From: Frankiales bacterium
GTDB taxonomy: Bacteria > Actinomycetota > Actinomycetes > Mycobacteriales > SCTD01
DNA length: 8,919 bases
Reading direction: 5' to 3'
Assembly: GCA_025966295.1 (NCBI GenBank)
Contig: JAOPVD010000112.1
Coordinates: forward strand, 1 to 8,919
Made by a program: the position numbers and the translations under genes. Shown here piece by piece: positions 1-6,442 of this stretch; positions within the stretch are counted from its first letter, which is position 1, and each line of letters opens with the position of its first letter. The notes under the pieces are model-generated. The model had not been told where the DNA came from. It saw only the letters and a program-made list of their open reading frames with translations, and ran no database searches.

Positions 1-306
1 GCCCAGCGGCTGGCCACCCTGCCCGGCGGCGCCGACCTGCTCATCACCCCGACGCTCGGGACGCTGCCGCGGCCGATCGGCGCCCTCACCGGCCTGAAGA
101 CGCTGGCGCTGGCCGGCCGGCACGTGCCGTTCACCCCGACCTGGAACGTCACCGGCCAGCCGGCGCTCAGCGTGCCGGCCGGCCTGTCGCCGGACGGCGT
201 GCCGCTGGCCGTCCAGCTGATCGGACCGCCGGGCGCCGAGGCGCTGCTGCTGTCGGTGGCCGCGCAGCTGCAGGACTGGACCGGCCGGCGGCCGCCCGTC
301 TCCTGA
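1..306 (+). CDS. Amidase, C-terminal fragment (amidase signature family)
   Basis: An open frame enters from the left edge and ends at TGA 304-306, leaving about 101 residues. It looks like the C-terminal end of an amidase-signature hydrolase (the GatA/AtzF/indoleacetamide hydrolase fold), which cleaves C-N amide bonds. Visible family hallmarks are DLLITPT near residue 12, then a TPTWNVTGQPALSVPAG segment around residues 44-60, and VPLAVQLIGPPG followed by a terminal helix. These are typical of the last 100 residues of the family. The catalytic Ser-Ser-Lys triad lies upstream, outside the window, so activity and substrate cannot be judged. A true GatA subunit is possible, but the isolated tail and the lack of a gatB next door make a stand-alone amidase more likely. 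The next gene starts 47 bp later and appears to have its own promoter. Confidence 0.85.
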   Translation, partial: AQRLATLPGGADLLITPTLGTLPRPIGALTGLKTLALAGRHVPFTPTWNVTGQPALSVPAGLSPDGVPLAVQLIGPPGAEALLLSVAAQLQDWTGRRPPVS

Positions 307-341
307 CCGGCGTGCCTGCGGTGGAGCAGGTGAACGCTGGG

Positions 342-347
342 TAGCGT
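342..347 (+). promoter_or_regulatory. Candidate leaderless -10 box (TAGCGT) for the SCP2-hydrolase gene
   Basis: TAGCGT fits the actinobacterial TANNNT -10 pattern and ends exactly 6 nt before the GTG at 354. Transcription would therefore begin at or next to the start codon. No convincing -35 is seen (the 17-bp position reads CGGTGG). The AAGG immediately before the GTG is too close to act as a ribosome binding site. The same hexamer at the same spacing occurs before the next gene (1567-1572). Confidence 0.5.
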
Positions 348-353
348 CGCAAG

Positions 354-1562
354 GTGACCTCAGCCGTGCCCGCCGTGGGCGCCGACCTCGACGCGCTGCT
401 GGCCAGCCGGCTGCGGCGCACCCTCAAGGGCAGCACCCTCGAGGACCGGGTCGCGACGGTCGTGTTCGACGCCGGGCACAGCCAGTGGACCGTCGAGCTG
501 GACCGCGGCCGCGGCCGGGTCCGGCGCGGCGCGGCGGTCCGTCCGACCCTGGTCGTGCGCGGCGAGCCGAAGGTGCTCGCCGACGTCATCGCCGGACGGG
601 CGTCCGGCGTGCACGCCTTCCTCGAGGGCCGCATCACCGTCCGCGGCGACCTGGGGCTGTCGCTGCAGATGGACGGCATGTTCGACGACGGCGGCGACAC
701 CCGGCCGGTGTCCCACCCACGCGCCAAGGAGGTCGTGGCGATGGGGGTGCGGACCACCTACCTGGAAGCCGGCCCCACCGACGCCCCGCCGGTCCTGCTG
801 CTGCACGGCCTCGGTGCCACCAACGCCTCGCTGCTCCCCTGCATCGCCGACCTCGCGACCGACCACCACGTCATCGCGCCGGACCTGCCGGGCTTCGGCC
901 AGAGCGCGGCGCCCCGGGCGTCCTACACCCCGGCCTGGTACGCCGCCTGGGTGGAGGCCTTCCAGCACGCGGTCGGCATGCGGCGGGCGGTGCTGCTCGG
1001 CAACTCCCTCGGCGGCCGGGTCGCCCTCGAGGCCGGCCTGGTGCACCCCCGCTCGGTGCGCGGCCTGGTGCTGCTCACCCCCTCCCCGGCCTTCCGGCGG
1101 CTGCGGGCCCTCGTCCCCGCCGTACGGCTGATGCGGCCGGAGGCCGGCGCGCTGCCGCTGCCGCTGCCGCACCGGGTGGTCGTCGAGGCGATCCGGGCGA
1201 TGTTCAGCGACCCCGACCGGCTGCCCGGCCCCTGGTACGACGCGGCCGCGGACGAGTGCGTGCGGGTGTTCCGCTCCCCCGCGCACCGGGTGGCGTTCTG
1301 GTCGGTGGCCCGGCAGATCTTCATCGAGGAGGCGCACGGGCGGCAGGGCTTCTGGGACCGGTTGCCGGGCCTGCAGCCGCCGGCGCTGTTCCTGTGGGGC
1401 GACCGCGACCGGCTGGTGCCGTCGTCGTTCGCCCGGCACGTCGCCGACGCGCTGCCGGACGCCGGCTCGATCGTGCTCGAGGACTGCGGCCACGTGCCGC
1501 AGTTCGAGCACCCGGTGGAGACGATGGCGCTGACCCGGGCGTTCCTGTCCTCGCTCGCCTAG
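354..1562 (+). CDS. SCP2-like domain fused to an alpha/beta-hydrolase
   Basis: A 402-residue protein with two parts. Residues about 10-115 resemble an SCP2 sterol/lipid-carrier domain: TVVFDAGHSQWTVEL, then a repeat-like RPTLVVRGEPKVLADVIAGR, then HAFLEGRITVRGDL. From about residue 130 an alpha/beta-hydrolase fold begins. It has an LLLHGLG oxyanion segment (148-154), APDLPGFGQS (175-184), the nucleophile elbow GNSLGG with Ser218, an acid Asp352 in WGDRD, and His380 in DCGHVPQFEHP. The catalytic triad is therefore complete. The usual elbow residue His is Asn here. No signal peptide or membrane segment is seen, so it is probably cytoplasmic. A lipid or hydrophobic ester substrate is a reasonable inference from the fusion, but none can be named. 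The GTG at 354 is chosen because the -10 box sits 6 nt upstream and no Shine-Dalgarno is visible. The gene ends 16 nt before the MFS start. Confidence 0.85.
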   Translation: MTSAVPAVGADLDALLASRLRRTLKGSTLEDRVATVVFDAGHSQWTVELDRGRGRVRRGAAVRPTLVVRGEPKVLADVIAGRASGVHAFLEGRITVRGDLGLSLQMDGMFDDGGDTRPVSHPRAKEVVAMGVRTTYLEAGPTDAPPVLLLHGLGATNASLLPCIADLATDHHVIAPDLPGFGQSAAPRASYTPAWYAAWVEAFQHAVGMRRAVLLGNSLGGRVALEAGLVHPRSVRGLVLLTPSPAFRRLRALVPAVRLMRPEAGALPLPLPHRVVVEAIRAMFSDPDRLPGPWYDAAADECVRVFRSPAHRVAFWSVARQIFIEEAHGRQGFWDRLPGLQPPALFLWGDRDRLVPSSFARHVADALPDAGSIVLEDCGHVPQFEHPVETMALTRAFLSSLA

Positions 1563-1566
1563 CGAC

Positions 1567-1572
1567 TAGCGT
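1567..1572 (+). promoter_or_regulatory. Candidate leaderless -10 box (TAGCGT) for the MFS gene
   Basis: TAGCGT lies 6 nt before the GTG at 1579, separated from it only by CCCCCC, so no ribosome binding site is possible in that interval. It is the same hexamer and spacing as before the upstream gene. It begins 5 nt after the hydrolase stop. The -35 position (CCTGTC at 17-bp spacing) is weak. Confidence 0.5.
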
Positions 1573-1578
1573 CCCCCC

Positions 1579-3261
1579 GTGATCGCTGCCCCTACCGCCG
1601 TGCAGTCCCGCGCCGAGCGCCACCCGTTCCTGGTCGTGGCGATCGTCTTGACGTCGGTGTTCGTCCAGCTGCTGGACGTCTCGATCGTCAACGTCGCCAT
1701 CCCGTCGATCCAGCGGGACATCGGGGCGTCGTTCGCCGCCGTCCAGCTCGTCATCGCCGGCTACCAGCTGGCGTTCGCCTGCCTGCTCATCACCGGCGGC
1801 CGGCTCGGCGACATCTTCGGCCGCAAGCGGCTGTTCATGATCGGGATGGCGACGTTCACCATCGCCTCGGCGCTCTGCGGGCTGGCACAGGGCGAGACCA
1901 CCCTGGTGCTGGCCCGGATCCTGCAGGGCGCCGGCAGCGGGCTGATGTTCCCGCAGGCCCTGGCGATCATCCAGGTGACGGTCCCGCCCAAGGACCGCGG
2001 CAAGGCCTTCGGCCTGCTCGGCGCCACCATCGGCATCGCCACCATCCTCGGACCGCTGCTCGGCGGGGTGCTGATCACCCTCGACCTGTTCGGGTCGGAC
2101 TGGCGGCTCATCTTCCTCGTCAACATCCCGATCGGGTTGCTGGCGATGGTGGCCGCGGCGCTGGAGCTGCCGGAGAGCCGGTCACCCGACGCGCCGCGGC
2201 TCGACGTGCCCGGCGCGCTGCTGGTCACCGCCGGGCTGTTCCTGCTCGTCTACCCCCTCACCGAGGGACGCGAGAAGGGCTGGCCGGCCTGGATCTACCT
2301 CATGCTCGTGGCGTCGGTACCGGTGCTCGTCGGGTTCGTGCTGCTGCAGCGCCGCAAGACCGCGACCGGGCGCAGCCCGCTGATCGTCATGACGCTGTTC
2401 CGCAACAAGAGCTTCCGCGTCGGTCTGGTGGTGTCGCTGGTCTTCTTCGCCGGCGTTCCGGCGTACTTCTTCACCATCTCGCTCTACCTGCAGATCGGTC
2501 TGGGATGGACGCCGCTGCACGCCGGCCTGACCGGCCTCCCGTTCGCCATCGCGTCCGGCATCGCGTCGCAGCGCTCCGACGCCCTGGCGCAGCGCCTGGG
2601 CACCGGGGTGCTCCGGCTCGGTGCCGGCCTGCTCGCTGCCGGGATGGCCCTCATCAGCGTCACCCTGCACGCGGCCGGGACCGACCTGCACTCCTGGGAG
2701 CTCATCCCGGGCCTGCTCGTGTCCGGCTTCGGCCTGGGCTGCTTCATCCCGCCGCTGACCAACCTGGTGCTGGCCGGCATCCAGGGCCGGGAGGCCGGCT
2801 CCGCCTCCGGCGTGCTGTCGACCAGCCAGCAGGTCGGCGGTGCCCTCGGCGTGGCGCTGATCGGGATCGCGCTGTTCGGCTTCCTCGGCGGCAACGCCGC
2901 CAGCGCGGCGCGCGACGAGGCCGGAGCGCTGAAGGCGGGGCTCGGCCGGGCCGGCCTGTCAGCGCCGCTGTCCGAGGCTGCCGTGCAGCAGTTCGAGCGC
3001 TGCTTCGTCGCGCGCACCAAGTCCCCCGACCCGTCCGCGACCCCGGAGGGCTGCACCACACCCAAGGGCGCCCCCAAGGCTGCCGGTGAGGCGGTCGCCC
3101 AGGCGGCCGAGCAGGCGCGCCGGGAGAACTTCCTGCACGCGATGGAGCGGACCCTGCTGTTCGAGGTGGGCCTGTTCGGCCTGGCCGCGCTGCTCGTCGG
3201 GCTGCTGCCCCGGGTCGACAGGGGCCGGCTCGGCCACGCCCCAGCGGTCGAGACGGTCTAG
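1579..3261 (+). CDS. MFS drug/metabolite exporter, DHA2 (EmrB/QacA) type, 14 TM
   Basis: A 560-residue inner-membrane transporter expected to export small hydrophobic or cationic compounds by proton antiport. DHA2 hallmarks are LDVSIVNVAIPSI in helix 1 (32-44), motif A GRLGDIFGRKRL between helices 2 and 3 (74-85), and antiporter motif C GATIGIATILGPLLGG in helix 5 (148-163). Hydrophobic stretches along the chain fit 14 helices. The last two are separated by a long hydrophilic segment (about 440-522) holding Cys475 and Cys492, probably outside the membrane, and the C-terminal helix is 524-544. Length is slightly above the family norm of about 480-530 because of that loop. The substrate cannot be predicted, and no dedicated repressor lies next to it. 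The GTG start is preferred because translation begins directly with a plausible short cytoplasmic leader and a -10 box is correctly spaced. It converges with the gene at 3258, overlapping by 4 nt. Confidence 0.92.
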   Translation: MIAAPTAVQSRAERHPFLVVAIVLTSVFVQLLDVSIVNVAIPSIQRDIGASFAAVQLVIAGYQLAFACLLITGGRLGDIFGRKRLFMIGMATFTIASALCGLAQGETTLVLARILQGAGSGLMFPQALAIIQVTVPPKDRGKAFGLLGATIGIATILGPLLGGVLITLDLFGSDWRLIFLVNIPIGLLAMVAAALELPESRSPDAPRLDVPGALLVTAGLFLLVYPLTEGREKGWPAWIYLMLVASVPVLVGFVLLQRRKTATGRSPLIVMTLFRNKSFRVGLVVSLVFFAGVPAYFFTISLYLQIGLGWTPLHAGLTGLPFAIASGIASQRSDALAQRLGTGVLRLGAGLLAAGMALISVTLHAAGTDLHSWELIPGLLVSGFGLGCFIPPLTNLVLAGIQGREAGSASGVLSTSQQVGGALGVALIGIALFGFLGGNAASAARDEAGALKAGLGRAGLSAPLSEAAVQQFERCFVARTKSPDPSATPEGCTTPKGAPKAAGEAVAQAAEQARRENFLHAMERTLLFEVGLFGLAALLVGLLPRVDRGRLGHAPAVETV

Positions 3262-3989
3262 CGGCGGGGACGCAGGTCGCGCATCAGCGCGTCGCCGAGT
3301 GAGCGGGTCTCCCGGCGGTTGAGCTCGGCACCGGCGACGGCACCGGCCAGGAACGGCGCCAGCGACGAGACGTTGCGGCCGAACCGGCGGAGCACCCGCT
3401 GGCGCAGCTGCTGCTTGGCGGCGGTCGACAGCACCGCCGAGAACGACAGCCGGCCGCCCGCGCCGTCGAGACCGCGCTTGCCGGCCCAGGAGGTGAGGTA
3501 GGCGACGGTCAGCTCGCGGTGGGTGCCGTGCGGCGCCTTGCCGTAGACGACGTGCAGCTCGGCCACCAGCTTCAGCTCCACCGCGACGATGGCGAGGGTC
3601 TCGGCGGCCAGCTGCACCGGTGCCGCTAGCAGGGTGGGCGGCGCGGCCATCTCGGCGGCGGCGAGGGCGCCGGCTGCGGCCCCGATGGCCGCGGTCGTTC
3701 GGGTCGCGTTGCGGATCAGGGCATGGGCCAGCTCGTCGCCCGACAGGCCACCGTGGTGGTAGCGCAGGGTCAGCAGGTCGCGGACCGGCAGGTGCGGCCC
3801 CACGTCGTCGGTGACGACGTCGGCGAGCCAGCGCCCGGACAGGGTCGCGCGGGCGCCGGCGACCCTGGCCCCGGCGGTGACGGCGCGGCTCAGGACGCCC
3901 AGCAGCCGACCGCGCTCACCGCGGGACAGGTCATCCGCGGTGAGCCGGCCGACGAGCTCGCCCAGGTCGTGCCTGGCCAGGTCGTTCAC
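3258..3989 (-). CDS. Conserved hypothetical Ala-rich helical protein, possibly EcsC-like
   Basis: A 243-residue protein that I do not firmly recognise. The N-terminal part (1-75) is charged and predicted helical. Residues about 95-145 form a long Ala/Leu-rich stretch (TRTTAAIGAAAGALAAAEMAA, then PPTLLAAPVQLAAETLAIVA) leading into KLVAELHVVYG. A second short hydrophobic Gly/Ala segment (210-222) is followed by a basic tail. The order of a Gly/Ala-rich helix, helices ending in a VYG motif, and a late GA-rich segment before an ELNRRETRSLG tail recalls the EcsC family. I place this only as a tentative resemblance. It lies 6 nt downstream of the DUF4193 gene and has no visible ribosome binding site before its GTG start, so coupled translation in a two-gene operon is likely. 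It is probably membrane-associated. Its stop codon shares CTAG with the stop of the convergent MFS gene. Confidence 0.75.
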   Translation of the reverse strand: MNDLARHDLGELVGRLTADDLSRGERGRLLGVLSRAVTAGARVAGARATLSGRWLADVVTDDVGPHLPVRDLLTLRYHHGGLSGDELAHALIRNATRTTAAIGAAAGALAAAEMAAPPTLLAAPVQLAAETLAIVAVELKLVAELHVVYGKAPHGTHRELTVAYLTSWAGKRGLDGAGGRLSFSAVLSTAAKQQLRQRVLRRFGRNVSSLAPFLAGAVAGAELNRRETRSLGDALMRDLRPRR

Positions 3990-3995
3990 CGTGGG

Positions 3996-4298
3996 TCAGG
4001 CAGCGCACTCGCGGCAGATCATGCGGCCGCCCTTGTCGGAGGCGAGCTGGCTGCGGTGGTGCACCAGGAAGCACGACGAGCAGGTGAACTCGTCGCTCTG
4101 CTTCGGGAGCACCTTGACGGTGAGCTCCTCGCCGGACAGGTCGGCGCCCGGGAGCTCGAGGGCCTCGGCCAGCTCGGTCTCGTCGACGTCGACGCTGCTC
4201 GACTGCGCCTCGGCGCGGCGGGCCTTCAGCTCTTCGAGGCTGTCCTCACCCAGGTCGTCGGCCTCGGATCGGCGGGGGGTGTCGTAATCGGTGGCCAT
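3996..4298 (-). CDS. DUF4193 zinc-ribbon protein
   Basis: A 100-residue actinobacterial protein of the DUF4193 family, full length. The acidic N-terminal half includes EDSLEELKARRAEAQS and a VDVDETELAEALELPGADLSGEELT segment. The C-terminal half is a compact zinc ribbon with Cys73-x2-Cys76 and Cys95-x2-Cys98 (FTCSSCFLVHHRSQ ... MICRECA). Four cysteines in two CxxC pairs are expected to bind one zinc ion. The biochemical role of the family is not established to my knowledge. The zinc ribbon would allow protein or nucleic acid contact, but that is inference. The ATG at 4298 is supported by AAGGAG (4314-4309) 10 nt upstream, a slightly long spacing. It is the first gene of a unit with the downstream helical protein. 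Confidence 0.92.
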   Translation of the reverse strand: MATDYDTPRRSEADDLGEDSLEELKARRAEAQSSSVDVDETELAEALELPGADLSGEELTVKVLPKQSDEFTCSSCFLVHHRSQLASDKGGRMICRECAA

Positions 4299-4475
4299 GG
4301 TCGGGGCTCTCCTTCTTCGTCCGGCGCCGGGTCAACGCGCGAGGACGCCAACTTGTGCCCGTTGTGGCTGGGCGCTTCTTGCGGCGTGTGGAGCGGCAGA
4401 GGGTAGCCCCTCCGCGGGCTGGTGCCCTACCCCGTTCGGGCCTGTTGCACCAGGGGATCCCCAGAGAGAGCAAGA
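4299..4475 (-). other. 177-bp intergenic region between tetR end and the DUF4193 gene
   Basis: This gap must contain the promoter of the DUF4193 unit and the end of the dehydrogenase-tetR transcript. Read on the minus strand, TACCCT at 4405-4400 is a possible -10 box (no good -35), giving a leader of roughly 95 nt. GGGTAG (4401-4406) and CTACCC (4427-4432) can pair with a 20-nt loop, and AGCCC/GGGCT (4405-4409/4416-4420) offers an alternative hairpin. GGGGATCCCC at 4453-4462 is a short palindrome after the tetR stop. None is followed by a T-run, so no confident terminator is called. GC content looks lower here than in the flanking genes. Confidence 0.35.
4309..4314 (-). promoter_or_regulatory. 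Ribosome binding site of the DUF4193 gene (AAGGAG)
   Basis: AAGGAG on the minus strand, 10 nt before the ATG at 4298. It is one of only two clear Shine-Dalgarno sequences in the window and fixes the start. Confidence 0.7.
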
Positions 4476-5060
4476 TCACCCCGCGGCGACCCCGTAGGCA
4501 CCCCACAGCAGGTCGGTCAGCTGGTCGGTCAGGTCGGCCCGCGAGCACCGCCGCGACTCCAGCCACCAGTCCCCCGCGGACTGCACCATGCCGACGATGC
4601 CGGCCGCCCAGACGGTCGCCCGGAGGTCGTCGGCCGGCAGCCGCAGCTCGTGCGCGATGCCGGCGGTGAGCAGGTCCTGCAGCCGGTGCAGGAAGCCGCG
4701 GACGGTGCCCTGGGCGGGCACCGCCTCCTCCGACTGCATCAAGAACCGGTACACCTGCGGCTCGGCCTCGATGACCGCCAGGTAGGTGCCGATCGTGCGG
4801 TGCACCCGCACGCGGGCCGGCCCGCCGGCCGTCAGCGCGTCGACGAGCGCGTCGAGCAGCCGGTCGGTGTGCCGCTCCGCGAGGGCGGCGTACAGCCCGC
4901 TCTTGTCGCCGAAGTGCCGGTACAGGATCGGCTTGGTGATGCCGGCCTCCGCCGCGATGGTGGCCATCGAGGCGGAGGCGCCGTCCCGCTGCACGACCGC
5001 GTCCGCCGCCGCGAGCAGGCTCTCGCGGCGCGCGTCGCGGCCGGGCAACACGGAGGTCAT
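4476..5060 (-). CDS. TetR-family transcriptional regulator
   Basis: A 194-residue protein with a TetR N-terminal DNA-binding domain. Residues about 10-57 hold RESLLAAADAVVQRDG, then the helix-turn-helix ATIAAEAGITKPILYRHFGDK with the typical YRHFGDK end of the recognition helix. Residues 60-190 form the helical ligand and dimer domain, which varies between members. It contains two tryptophans at DWWLESRR that may line a pocket. The ATG at 5060 is 4 nt after the stop of the acyl-CoA dehydrogenase gene and has no ribosome binding site of its own, so it is very likely co-transcribed and translationally coupled. The two identical palindromes upstream of the dehydrogenase are the obvious binding sites, which would make this an autoregulated repressor. 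By analogy with TetR regulators of beta-oxidation genes, the ligand may be an acyl-CoA, but this is inference. Confidence 0.92.
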   Translation of the reverse strand: MTSVLPGRDARRESLLAAADAVVQRDGASASMATIAAEAGITKPILYRHFGDKSGLYAALAERHTDRLLDALVDALTAGGPARVRVHRTIGTYLAVIEAEPQVYRFLMQSEEAVPAQGTVRGFLHRLQDLLTAGIAHELRLPADDLRATVWAAGIVGMVQSAGDWWLESRRCSRADLTDQLTDLLWGAYGVAAG

Positions 5061-5064
5061 GCGG

Positions 5065-6324
5065 TCACGGGATCTGGTGCCCCGAGATCGCCCGGCTGAT
5101 GATGAGCCGCTGGATCTCGCTGGTGCCCTCGAAGATCGTGTAGATCTTGGCGTCGCGGTGCCAGCGCTCGACCGGGTACTCGCGGGTGTAGCCGTTGCCG
5201 CCGAGGATCTGGATGGCCTTCTCGGTGACGTCGACCGCGGTCTCGCCGGCGAACAGCTTGCTCATCGAGCCCTCACCGGCGGTGAACGGCACGCCGTTGC
5301 GGCCCATCCAGGCCGCCCGCCAGACCAGCAGCCGGGAGGCGTCGATCTTGGTCTTCATGTCGGCGAGCATGAACGCGATGCCCTGGTTCTGGACGATGGG
5401 CCGGCCGAACTGCTCGCGGGTCTTGGCGTACTCGAGCGAGTACTCGTAGGCGGCCCGGGCGATGCCGACGGCCTGCGCGCCGACCGACGGGCGGGAGGAC
5501 TCGAAGGTGGCCATGGCGGCCTGGCCGCCCTTCTCGCGGGTGCTCTGCAGCGACTCGCCGCGGGCGACGGCGGCGGCCCGCTCACGGGCCTTGGCCAGCC
5601 GGGCGTCGAGCTTCTCCTTGCCACCCAGCAGCTGCGAGCCCGGGATGCGGCAGTTGTCGAGGATGACCTCGGAGGTGTGCGAGGCCCGGATGCCGTGCTT
5701 CTTGAACTTCTGGCCCTGCGACAGGCCCTTGCCCTTGGAGTCCGGGCCGATCACGAACGAGGCCTGCCCGCGGGCCTTCAGGTCCGGGTCGACGGAGGCG
5801 ACGACGACGTGCACGTCCGCGATGCCGCCGTTGGTGATCCAGGTCTTGACGCCGTTGAGGACCCACTCGTCGGTGGCCTCGTCGTACACGGCGGTGGTCT
5901 TCATGCTGGACACGTCCGAGCCGGCGTTCGGCTCCGAGACGGCCAGGGCGCAGAGCTTCACGTCGTCCGGCGTGCCGAAGCACTGCGGCGCCCACTCGCC
6001 GAGCTGCTCCGGGGTGCCGTTGGCCAGGATGCCGGCGACCCCGAGCGTCGAGCCGACGATCGACAGGCCGATGCCGGCGTCGCCCCAGAACAGCTCCTCC
6101 ATGGCGATCGGGAGCGAGATGCCGGATTCGTCGCCCCAAAGCGAGGCGAAGAAGTCCAGGGAGTAGATGCCGGCCTTCGCGGCCTCCTGGATGATCGGCC
6201 AGGGGGTCTGTTCGCGCTCGTCCCACTCGGACGCGGCCGGGCGGATGACGTTCGCGCTGAACTCGTGCAGCCACTTCTGGAGGGTCTGCTGGTCCTCGGT
6301 GAGCTCAAGGGTGAAGCCGGGCAT
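5065..6324 (-). CDS. Acyl-CoA dehydrogenase (FadE-like flavoenzyme)
   Basis: A 419-residue flavoprotein expected to carry out alpha,beta-dehydrogenation of an acyl-CoA using FAD, the first step of a beta-oxidation-type pathway. The N-terminal helical domain is about residues 1-122. The flavin-contacting signature LAVSEPNAGSD is at 127-137, with the beta-domain motif TWITNGG at 161-167. The C-terminal signature ILGGNGYTREYPVERWHRDAK spans 373-393, and IFEGTSEIQR at 397-406 puts the catalytic base at Glu399, the position used in the medium-chain and short-chain enzymes. A charged segment (about 236-275, GKEKLDARLAKARERAAAV onward) lengthens the protein over the usual 380-390 residues. It occurs where the beta domain joins the C-terminal helices. 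Chain-length preference cannot be read from the sequence. AGGAG 7 nt before the ATG fixes the start. It is the first gene of an operon with the TetR regulator. Confidence 0.95.
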   Translation of the reverse strand: MPGFTLELTEDQQTLQKWLHEFSANVIRPAASEWDEREQTPWPIIQEAAKAGIYSLDFFASLWGDESGISLPIAMEELFWGDAGIGLSIVGSTLGVAGILANGTPEQLGEWAPQCFGTPDDVKLCALAVSEPNAGSDVSSMKTTAVYDEATDEWVLNGVKTWITNGGIADVHVVVASVDPDLKARGQASFVIGPDSKGKGLSQGQKFKKHGIRASHTSEVILDNCRIPGSQLLGGKEKLDARLAKARERAAAVARGESLQSTREKGGQAAMATFESSRPSVGAQAVGIARAAYEYSLEYAKTREQFGRPIVQNQGIAFMLADMKTKIDASRLLVWRAAWMGRNGVPFTAGEGSMSKLFAGETAVDVTEKAIQILGGNGYTREYPVERWHRDAKIYTIFEGTSEIQRLIISRAISGHQIP

Positions 6325-6331
6325 CTAGGTA

Positions 6332-6336
6332 CTCCT
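6332..6336 (-). promoter_or_regulatory. Ribosome binding site of the acyl-CoA dehydrogenase gene (AGGAG)
   Basis: AGGAG on the minus strand, 7 nt before the ATG at 6324. The spacing is ideal, which supports this start codon and a transcript with a true leader, unlike the apparently leaderless neighbour genes. Confidence 0.8.
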
Positions 6337-6351
6337 GTGGGTGATCGATCC

Positions 6352-6376
6352 GGGCACGAAGGTCGCCTTCGTGCCC
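6352..6376 (-). promoter_or_regulatory. 11-bp perfect hairpin in the acyl-CoA dehydrogenase leader
   Basis: GGGCACGAAGG (6352-6362) and CCTTCGTGCCC (6366-6376) pair perfectly around a 3-nt loop. The element lies between the predicted transcription start and the ribosome binding site, ending 15 nt before AGGAG. No T-run follows on either strand, so it is not a standard intrinsic terminator. It could be a leader stem that affects translation or mRNA stability, or a DNA operator for a second regulator. Confidence 0.6.
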
Positions 6377-6398
6377 CGGAGGTACGCGGACGGCGCAG

Positions 6399-6417
6399 GT
6401 GTTACCGCCGGTAACAC
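6399..6417. promoter_or_regulatory. Operator 1: 19-bp perfect palindrome GTGTTACCGCCGGTAACAC
   Basis: A perfect palindrome centred on base 6408. Its central 17 bp are identical to operator 2. It overlaps the predicted -10 box and start point of the leftward dehydrogenase-tetR promoter, so a bound protein would block polymerase. The co-transcribed TetR regulator is the most likely binder, because size and symmetry fit TetR dimers. The link is inference. Confidence 0.75.
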
Positions 6418-6442
6418 TGGGGCCGGGAGCGGCCGGTGTCAA
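6414..6442 (-). promoter_or_regulatory. Predicted leftward promoter of the acyl-CoA dehydrogenase-tetR operon
   Basis: Read on the minus strand, TTGACA (6442-6437) is a perfect -35, followed by a 17-bp spacer and CAGTGT (6419-6414). The latter keeps the A2 and T6 of a -10 box. Transcription would start near 6407, inside operator 1, giving a leader of about 83 nt before the ATG. Confidence 0.55.

Noticed and set aside
360..1582. Long open frames in other phases over the SCP2-hydrolase gene (485-1582 plus, 360-1511 minus)
   Set aside because: Their translations are Arg/Pro/Gly-rich without motifs, whereas frame 354-1562 has a full catalytic triad and normal GC3 bias.
4453..4462. GGGGATCCCC palindrome after the tetR stop as a terminator
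   Set aside because: The stem is only 4-5 bp with no real loop, and no T-run follows on the minus strand.
4786..6414. A 542-codon open frame on the plus strand opposite the dehydrogenase and tetR genes
   Set aside because: It has no recognisable domain and an unnatural composition rich in Gly, Ala, Arg and Asp. It is a by-product of high GC on the strand opposite two well-supported genes.
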